Source: JAFGLY01 sp041309225 (lineage in GTDB: Bacteria; Myxococcota_A; UBA796; JAFGLY01). Taken from it: a DNA stretch of 17,845 nucleotides. Under the pieces are notes generated by a model. That model made no database searches, was not told the DNA's origin, and worked only from the letters and a program-made list of their open reading frames with translations. Within the stretch, counting starts at the first letter, position 1; each line of letters begins with the position of its first letter. The stretch lies in the NCBI GenBank assembly GCA_041309225.1, contig JBFYZZ010000170.1, positions 1 to 17,845 of the forward strand. The letters run 5' to 3'. The translations under genes were made by a program, and so were the position numbers. Positions 13,517 through 17,845 of the stretch are shown here, piece after piece.

Positions 13517-15085
13517 GTGACCTCCAAGCGTGTGGTGGTGATCGGCGCCGGCATGGCCGGCCTGTGCACGGGCATCTACCTCCAGATGAACGGCTACGAG
13601 GTCCGGATCCTCGAGGCCCACGCGTCACCCGGCGGCCTGTGCACGTCGTGGACGCGCCAGGGGTACACCTTCGACGGCTGCATCCACTGGCTCCTCGGCT
13701 CGGCGCCGGGCACCACGATGCACGCCATCTGGCGTGAGCTCGTGGATCTCGACGACGTCCGGTTCGTCGACCACGACCGCATCCTGAGCCTCGAGTTGGA
13801 CCTGCCCGACGCGCTCGGGCGAACCCGGTTCGACCTCTGGTCCGACCTCGACCGCCTCGAGCGGTACCTTCTGGAGGCGGCACCCGAGGACGCTCGCCCG
13901 ATCCGGACCTGGGTGCGGGCCGCGCGCCGCTTCGTGCGGCCCGATTTCCCTCCGGATCGCCCGCCGCCCGAGGTCCGCACCTGGCGCGACTCCCTGGCGC
14001 TCCTCCCCCTCGTCCCGGTGCTTCCCGCGCTGAACCGCTGGGCATCCACCACGAACAGGGCCTTCGCCGTGCGCTTTCGGAGCCCGTTCCTCCGGCGTGC
14101 CCTGGACGCGATCTACGGCGGGCACGAGGCGGGGATGGTGATCCTGTTCATGCAGCAGGCCTGGTACCACATGCGGTGCGCCGGCTACCCCCTGGGCGGG
14201 TCCCTCGCGTTTGCCCGCCGCTTCGAACGTCGGTTCCTGGACCTCGGGGGCACCCTCCGGTACGGCGCCCGGGTGGACCGGATCCTGGTGGAGGACGGCG
14301 CGGCCGTGGGCGTCCGCCTCGAGGACGGCAGCGAGGAGCGCGCCGACGTGGTGGTCTCCGCCGCGGACGGACGCTGGACCGTGAAGGAGGCGCTCGGCGG
14401 CCGGTTCACGACCCCGCTGCTGGACGACCTCTACGCGGGCCGCACCCTGGACACCTTCCCCTCCCTGCTCTACGTGTCGCTCGGCGTGCGCGGCGGTCTC
14501 CCCGGACTGGGCGCCCACATGGTCCGGTTCCACCTGCCCTCGCCCTGGACCCTGCCCGACGGCACCCAGGTCGACCAGGTCCCGATCCACGCCTACGACT
14601 ACGACCCCGCGCTCGCGCCCGAGGGCTGCGTGGCGGTGATCTCGATGCTGGAGAGCCGCGCCATCGACTTCTGGGAGCGCTCGAGAGCTGAGGATCGCGC
14701 CTCCTACGCCGCCGCCAAGGCCGAGGTGGCGGCTCGGGTCGTGGACCTGCTCGAGTCGCGGCTCGGCGGCGTGCGCGAGCGCGTGGAGGTGGTCGACGTG
14801 GCCACGCCCGCCACCTTCCGGCGCTACACCGGCAACTGGAAAGGTGCCTACGAGGGCTGGTTTCCGACGGGGCACCTCCTCAAGATCCCCACCCTCCCCC
14901 GGGAGTTGCCGGGCCTGCGGGGGTTCCACATGGTCGGACAGTGGGTGGAGCCCGGCGGCGGCCTGCCTCCGGCGGCCCTCCACGGCCGGGGCCTCGCGCG
15001 CCTCCTGTGCCGTCGCGACGGGCGCCCCTTCCGGGTGATTCCTCCTCCATCGGCGGCGACCCCGTCCGTTGGGGCCGGGGCCTGA
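13517..15085 (+). CDS. FAD-dependent oxidoreductase, CrtI/CRTISO (phytoene desaturase) superfamily
   Basis: The 522-residue protein starts with a dinucleotide-binding fold VVVIGAGMAGLCTGIYLQ (Gly10, Gly12, Gly15), then ILEAHASPGGLCTSWTRQGY and FDGCIHWL, the standard N-terminus of carotenoid desaturase/isomerase-type flavoenzymes. The middle has a hydrophobic substrate region and GGSLAFARRFERRFLDLGGT. The C-terminal FAD motif is MVGQWVEPGGGLPPAALHGR. Substrates in the family are polyenes, retinoids or other lipids; the actual one cannot be read from sequence. GTG 13517 is chosen over longer frames because AGGAG sits 5 bases upstream and the Rossmann strand begins four codons later. No carotenoid synthesis genes are near, so a role outside carotenoid making is quite possible. 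Length is usual for the family. Confidence 0.87.
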   Translation: MTSKRVVVIGAGMAGLCTGIYLQMNGYEVRILEAHASPGGLCTSWTRQGYTFDGCIHWLLGSAPGTTMHAIWRELVDLDDVRFVDHDRILSLELDLPDALGRTRFDLWSDLDRLERYLLEAAPEDARPIRTWVRAARRFVRPDFPPDRPPPEVRTWRDSLALLPLVPVLPALNRWASTTNRAFAVRFRSPFLRRALDAIYGGHEAGMVILFMQQAWYHMRCAGYPLGGSLAFARRFERRFLDLGGTLRYGARVDRILVEDGAAVGVRLEDGSEERADVVVSAADGRWTVKEALGGRFTTPLLDDLYAGRTLDTFPSLLYVSLGVRGGLPGLGAHMVRFHLPSPWTLPDGTQVDQVPIHAYDYDPALAPEGCVAVISMLESRAIDFWERSRAEDRASYAAAKAEVAARVVDLLESRLGGVRERVEVVDVATPATFRRYTGNWKGAYEGWFPTGHLLKIPTLPRELPGLRGFHMVGQWVEPGGGLPPAALHGRGLARLLCRRDGRPFRVIPPPSAATPSVGAGA

Positions 15086-15148
15086 CCCGAGCCCGGCGGC
15101 TCCCGGGAGGCGGGAGGGGGGGGCGAGCGGGATGTCGGGGTAGGGCGG

Positions 15149-15189
15149 TTGACATTTTACTCAATGTCGTGAGCAATGTTACTCACGAC
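15149..15189 (+). promoter_or_regulatory. Promoter region with two overlapping palindromes
   Basis: TTGACA (15149-15154) is a perfect -35; 17 bases on, AGCAAT is a weak -10. Two perfect inverted repeats overlap: GACATT (15151-15156) / AATGTC (15163-15168), and GTCGTGAG (15166-15173) / CTCACGAC (15182-15189). TTACTCA occurs twice as a direct repeat, with TGAGCAA between. The lower A+T-rich composition stands out from the surroundings. It should control the ATPase gene at 15216. Confidence 0.65.
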
Positions 15190-15215
15190 CTCGAGCAAGA
15201 TCGAGGAGGCTCCCC

Positions 15216-16406
15216 ATGACCTTCACCCGACCGCACCTCGAGCCGCTGCTCGCCCGCCTGCGCGAGCCCCGCCGGTTCATCCAGGTGCTCGCGGGCCCGC
15301 GCCAGGTCGGGAAGACCACGTTGGCCCGGCAGGCCATGGCCGCGCTCGGCCAGGCGGCGCACTACGCCTCAGCCGACGAGCCCACGCTCCGGGACCGCAC
15401 CTGGCTCGTCCAGCAGTGGGAGGCGGCAAGGCTGCTCGCCCGCGAAGCGCCGGGCGGGGGCCTTCTCGTGCTCGACGAGGTGCAGAAGATCGGCAGCTGG
15501 TCCGAGACGGTCAAGGCGCTGTGGGACCAGGACACGGCGTCCGGCCGGGACCTGCGGGTGGCAGTCCTGGGGTCCGCGCCCCTGCTCCTGCAGCGCGGCC
15601 TCACCGAGAGCCTCGCGGGGCGGTTCGAGATCCTCCGCGTGCCCCACTGGTCCTGGCCCGAGATGCGCGACGCCTTCGGCTGGGACCTGGAGCGCTTCCT
15701 CTGGTTCGGCGGCTACCCGGGCGCCGCCCCCCTGGCCGACGACGAGCCGCGCTGGGCCGCGTACGTGCGGGACGCCCTCGTCGAGACCACCGTCTCCCGG
15801 GACGTCCTCCTCCTCACCCGGGTCGACAAGCCGGCCCTGCTGCGCCGCCTCCTCGATCTCGCATGCGCCTACTCGGGGCAGGTACTCTCCTACAACAAGA
15901 TGCTCGGCCAGCTCCAGGACGCGGGAAACACCACCACGCTCGCCCACTACCTGGATCTGCTCGACGCCGCGGGCATGGCCGCTGGGCTGTCCAAGTACGC
16001 GGCCGAGGCGCACCGGCAACGCGGCTCCAGCCCGAAGCTGCAGGTCTGCGACACCTCGCTGCTCACGGCCCTCTCGCACCGCTCCCGCGCCGAGGCGCGC
16101 CGGGATCCCGAGTTCTGGGGACGCCTCGTCGAGTCGGCGGTGGGCGCCCACCTCCTCGCCACCGCCCGCGGCACCGGCGTAGAGGTGTCCTGGTGGCGTG
16201 AGCGCACCCTCGAGGTCGACTTCGTCCTCTCCCGGGGCTCCCACGTCGCCGCCATCGAGGTGAAGAGCGGCCGCCGACGCGCGCTCCCGGGCATGAAGGC
16301 CTTCGAGGCCGCCTTCCACCCCACCCGCCTCCTGCTCGTCGGCGCGGACGGCATCCCGCTGGAGACCTTCCTCTCCCGGCCGGCCGAGGCGTGGCTGGTG
16401 GGGTAG
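15216..16406 (+). CDS. AAA ATPase with DUF4143 C-terminal domain
   Basis: A 396-residue protein of the widespread AAA_14/DUF4143 type. Walker A is GPRQVGKTT (27-35), Walker B is LLVLDEVQ (83-90) with Asp87-Glu88, and AVLGSAPLLLQ is the sensor-like strand. After a helical linker (AYVRDALVETTVSRDVLLLT, YNKMLGQLQD, TLAHYLDLLDAAGM) comes the DUF4143 part ending with EVDFVLSRGSHVAAIEVKSG, where Asp335, Glu348 and Lys350 match a PD-(D/E)xK nuclease-like core. These ATPases usually occur as solitary genes in accessory regions; their role is not settled, and some are linked to defence or toxin-antitoxin-like functions. ATG 15216 has GAGGAGG upstream. It is monocistronic, under the double palindrome at 15149-15189, with the 35 bp repeat 22 bases after its stop. 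Confidence 0.9.
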   Translation: MTFTRPHLEPLLARLREPRRFIQVLAGPRQVGKTTLARQAMAALGQAAHYASADEPTLRDRTWLVQQWEAARLLAREAPGGGLLVLDEVQKIGSWSETVKALWDQDTASGRDLRVAVLGSAPLLLQRGLTESLAGRFEILRVPHWSWPEMRDAFGWDLERFLWFGGYPGAAPLADDEPRWAAYVRDALVETTVSRDVLLLTRVDKPALLRRLLDLACAYSGQVLSYNKMLGQLQDAGNTTTLAHYLDLLDAAGMAAGLSKYAAEAHRQRGSSPKLQVCDTSLLTALSHRSRAEARRDPEFWGRLVESAVGAHLLATARGTGVEVSWWRERTLEVDFVLSRGSHVAAIEVKSGRRRALPGMKAFEAAFHPTRLLLVGADGIPLETFLSRPAEAWLVG

Positions 16407-16427
16407 CGGGCCGGGGAGGGCGGATGG

Positions 16428-16462
16428 TGGAGGCGGCGGGAGTGGCGGGGAGGATCCGGGGA
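16428..16462 (+). repeat. 35 bp perfect direct repeat, copy 2
   Basis: Identical over 35 bases to 8961-8995, same orientation. Here the bases just before it extend the likeness to a reversed tmRNA 3-prime end: TGGTGGAGGCGGCGGGA (16425-16441) is the complement of TCCCGCCGCCTCCACCA. The T-arm that should adjoin it is absent. It starts 22 bases after the ATPase stop. Confidence 0.85.
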
Positions 16463-16736
16463 AGAGGTGCTGACCGCTGACATTGGCGCTGATGGCCTTT
16501 TCCGGTGGAGGGGCGACGAGGGGCGAGGAAGGACGAGGATGGAGCCGGAGGCGGGGCGTGTGTCCTGGGGGCGTCCCGACGCGCAGCGCATTTCTTCGCT
16601 CGCGGTCGCAATGTCGTGGTAGAGCCCCCCACCGTGGTGAACGATCACGCCGGACCTGACGACTCGGTGGCGGAGGGACACGGATCCATCGCGAGGCGCT
16701 CGTGATGGCAGAGTGGGGCCGTGGAACCGCAGTGCT

Positions 16737-16815
16737 TCACGGTCGAGGCTTCACGACCGTGGGGGATGGACATATGCACGATCGTACATCGATTCGCGTC
16801 CGAGGTCTCCGTCGT
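16737..16815 (+). repeat. Dispersed leader repeat, copy 2
   Basis: Matches 7206-7283 at about 85% by hand. The hairpin is perfect here: CACGGTCG (16738-16745), 8-base loop, CGACCGTG (16754-16761). It continues with GGGGGATGG, ATG 16774 and the frame MHDRTSIRVRGLRR, which ends after 22 codons at TGA 16840-16842. TGCACGATCGTACA is a near-palindrome. It lies 43 bases upstream of the hipB promoter. Confidence 0.75.
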
Positions 16816-16857
16816 GCAGCACCTCGGCGAGGAACTGCATGATCGATCATCCAGGCC

Positions 16858-16887
16858 TTGTCAACGCGCCTCTTCTGGGCCTATGAT
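16858..16887 (+). promoter_or_regulatory. hipB promoter, nearly leaderless
   Basis: TTGTCA (16858-16863) and TATGAT (16882-16887) are 18 bases apart. Transcription should begin about 16893-16895, only a few bases before the hipB ATG at 16897, and no Shine-Dalgarno precedes that ATG, so translation is probably leaderless. The palindrome at 16839-16850 adjoins the -35. Confidence 0.6.
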
Positions 16888-16896
16888 GTCCACGAC

Positions 16897-17166
16897 ATGA
16901 GCGAACGTGCATCCACCCTCGCCGAAGCCATCCGCACCCGCCGCCACCGGCTGGGTCTCCGCCAGGTGGAGCTGGCTGAACTCGCTGGCTGCTCCACCCG
17001 ATTCGTCCACACCCTCGAAGCCGGCAAGGAGAGCCTTCGGCTCGGCAAACTGCTCGACGTGCTCGCCGCGCTCGGACTGGAGTTGGTCGTGCGGCGTGGA
17101 CCGGCCGGGATCGCCGTCGAGACCTCGGAGACCAGGGCGTCCTCCCCGACGGACGCTCCACCGTGA
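16897..17166 (+). CDS. hipB: HipB-like antitoxin, HTH (Xre family) regulator
   Basis: An 89-residue protein with a helix-turn-helix of the Cro/C1 type: TLAEAIRTRRHRLGLRQVEL, AELAGCSTRFVHTLEAGKES, LGKLLDVLAALGLELVV (about 7-66), followed by a disordered tail TRASSPTDAPP. The pattern GLRQVELAELAG...FVHTLEAGK...LLDVLAALGLEL is that of HipB, which binds the operon operator and neutralises HipA. The frame is open back to TTG 16858, but that codon is the -35 element of the promoter, so ATG 16897 is the start. The stop overlaps the hipA GTG (GTGA), giving coupled translation. The first codons share GAACGTGCATC with the leader repeat at 7206-7283. Confidence 0.88.
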   Translation: MSERASTLAEAIRTRRHRLGLRQVELAELAGCSTRFVHTLEAGKESLRLGKLLDVLAALGLELVVRRGPAGIAVETSETRASSPTDAPP

Positions 17167-17845
17167 GCGCGTACGCCGTCGATCTGCGCCAGGTCGACGA
17201 AGCAGAGGTCCGCAAGGCGGGACGCCGCGCCGGGCGCTTGGTGCGAACGCGCGAAGGGAGCGAGTTCTCCTACGACCCGGACTACAGCGGCCCGGCCGTC
17301 GCGACCACGCTGCCCCTTGGCAGCCCCCCTGTCCGGGCCTCGGCGGGCGCCGTCCATCCCTTCTTCGCTGGCCTCCTGCCGGAGGGACGACGCCTGGCCG
17401 CGGTCCGGACTGCGTTGAAAACCTCCGCGGACGACGACTTTTCCCTGCTGCTCGCCACCGCGCACGACGCCATCGGCGACGTCCAGGTTCTTCCGCTGGG
17501 CATGTCGCCGCCTTCCACGCCGACGCCGGAACCTCTTGATCGCGTCCGGTTCGCTGACCTGCTTTCGCTGGTCCTGGGTCCGGAGGCCGCCGACCGGGTG
17601 GCATTGCCCGGCGTCCAGGACAAGCTTTCCGGAGGGATGATCTCGCTGCCCGTACACCTGGGCGGCGGACTCTTCATGCTCAAGCTCAACCCCCGCGATT
17701 ACCCGCACCTGGTCGAGAACGAGGCGTTCTTCCTGGAAGCGGCCCGGTGTAGCGGCGTTCCCGCCGCCGCCGCGCAACTCGTGCACGATCGGGAGCACGT
17801 ACCCGGCCTGCTCGTCCGGCGCTTCGATCGGGAACTGCGGGACGG
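17163..17845 (+). CDS. hipA: HipA-like serine/threonine kinase toxin, N-terminal part
   Basis: The first 227 codons of HipA, cut by the window end. The N-terminal subdomain (HipA_N/couple_hipA) holds FSYDPDYSGPAVATTLPLG and HPFFAGLLPEGRRL; then FSLLLATAHDAIGDVQVLP; then LPGVQDKLSGGMISLPVH (148-165), the start of the kinase domain, and LFMLKLNPRDYPHLVENEAF with the Glu/Asn-rich helix and LLVRRFDRE. HipA kinases phosphorylate aminoacyl-tRNA synthetases such as GltX or TrpS, halting growth and promoting persistence. Here N-terminal and kinase regions are in one protein, unlike split HipBST systems. GTG 17163 overlaps the hipB stop by two bases. The catalytic Asp and metal-binding motifs lie beyond the window, so integrity cannot be judged. 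Confidence 0.9.
   Translation, partial: MSAYAVDLRQVDEAEVRKAGRRAGRLVRTREGSEFSYDPDYSGPAVATTLPLGSPPVRASAGAVHPFFAGLLPEGRRLAAVRTALKTSADDDFSLLLATAHDAIGDVQVLPLGMSPPSTPTPEPLDRVRFADLLSLVLGPEAADRVALPGVQDKLSGGMISLPVHLGGGLFMLKLNPRDYPHLVENEAFFLEAARCSGVPAAAAQLVHDREHVPGLLVRRFDRELRD

Larger units (their letters stand above)
16407..16857. other. Intergenic stretch with two repeats and no clear gene
   Basis: The 451 bases hold the 35 bp repeat (16428-16462) and the leader repeat (16737-16815). Frames in between (for example one at 16505-16705) have shadow-like Gly/Arg composition and no ribosome site. A self-complementary ATGATCGATCAT lies at 16839-16850, just upstream of the hipB promoter, and could be part of its operator. 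Confidence 0.5.

Noticed and set aside
16425..16462. tmRNA or tRNA gene suggested by the TCCCGCCGCCTCCACCA complement
   Set aside because: The T-arm that should precede this tail is missing (no GCGGG partner), and no tmRNA body or tag frame is found upstream on the minus strand.

Overview
The window is about 70% G+C with strongly G/C-biased third codon positions, GTG/TTG starts next to good Shine-Dalgarno sequences, and several lipoproteins, one with a long Asp-Thr/Asp-Ala repeat. This combination is typical of Myxococcota and related former Deltaproteobacteria; I infer that group, and no gene here fixes the genus.

The left part (1-7125) looks like ordinary chromosomal background: a truncated membrane-anchored protein leaving the window (1-556, minus), a beta-propeller-like secreted lipoprotein with a clear promoter and operator (759-2282), a small charged protein (2444-2641), a complete RhlE-type DEAD-box RNA helicase (2683-3999, minus), a B12-binding-like radical SAM enzyme (4235-5902), and on the minus strand a lipoprotein with a 62-residue acidic repeat (5954-6601) behind a small zinc-ribbon membrane protein (6682-7125).

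The middle part (about 7200-10383) is accessory and decayed: a ~78 bp leader repeat, a transposase remnant with an internal deletion (7384-7901), a small Lys-rich protein (7979-8092), an orphan Trp-rich protein (8188-8682), one copy of a 35 bp repeat, and a broken AbiE-like toxin-antitoxin pair whose antitoxin is reduced to a fragment and whose toxin carries a one-base frameshift.

From 10400 to 15085 the genes are intact. A MarR regulator and an overlapping multi-pass membrane protein run leftward. A lipoprotein of the nitrilase superfamily overlapping a predicted outer-membrane protein runs rightward. A perfect 8 bp inverted repeat lies where promoters in both directions can be drawn, so one operator may serve both operons. 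A CrtI/CRTISO-like FAD oxidoreductase follows.

The right part (15149-17845) is again accessory: a DUF4143-type AAA ATPase with two overlapping palindromes in its promoter region, the second copies of the 35 bp and ~78 bp repeats, and a HipB/HipA toxin-antitoxin operon with an almost leaderless promoter, hipA leaving the window.

The most unusual signals are the two dispersed repeat families next to toxin-antitoxin and ATPase modules, one of which duplicates a gene leader plus the first 14 codons, and the divergent MarR/secreted-nitrilase locus. I see no CRISPR array, tRNA or rRNA. A wholly new system is not demonstrated.
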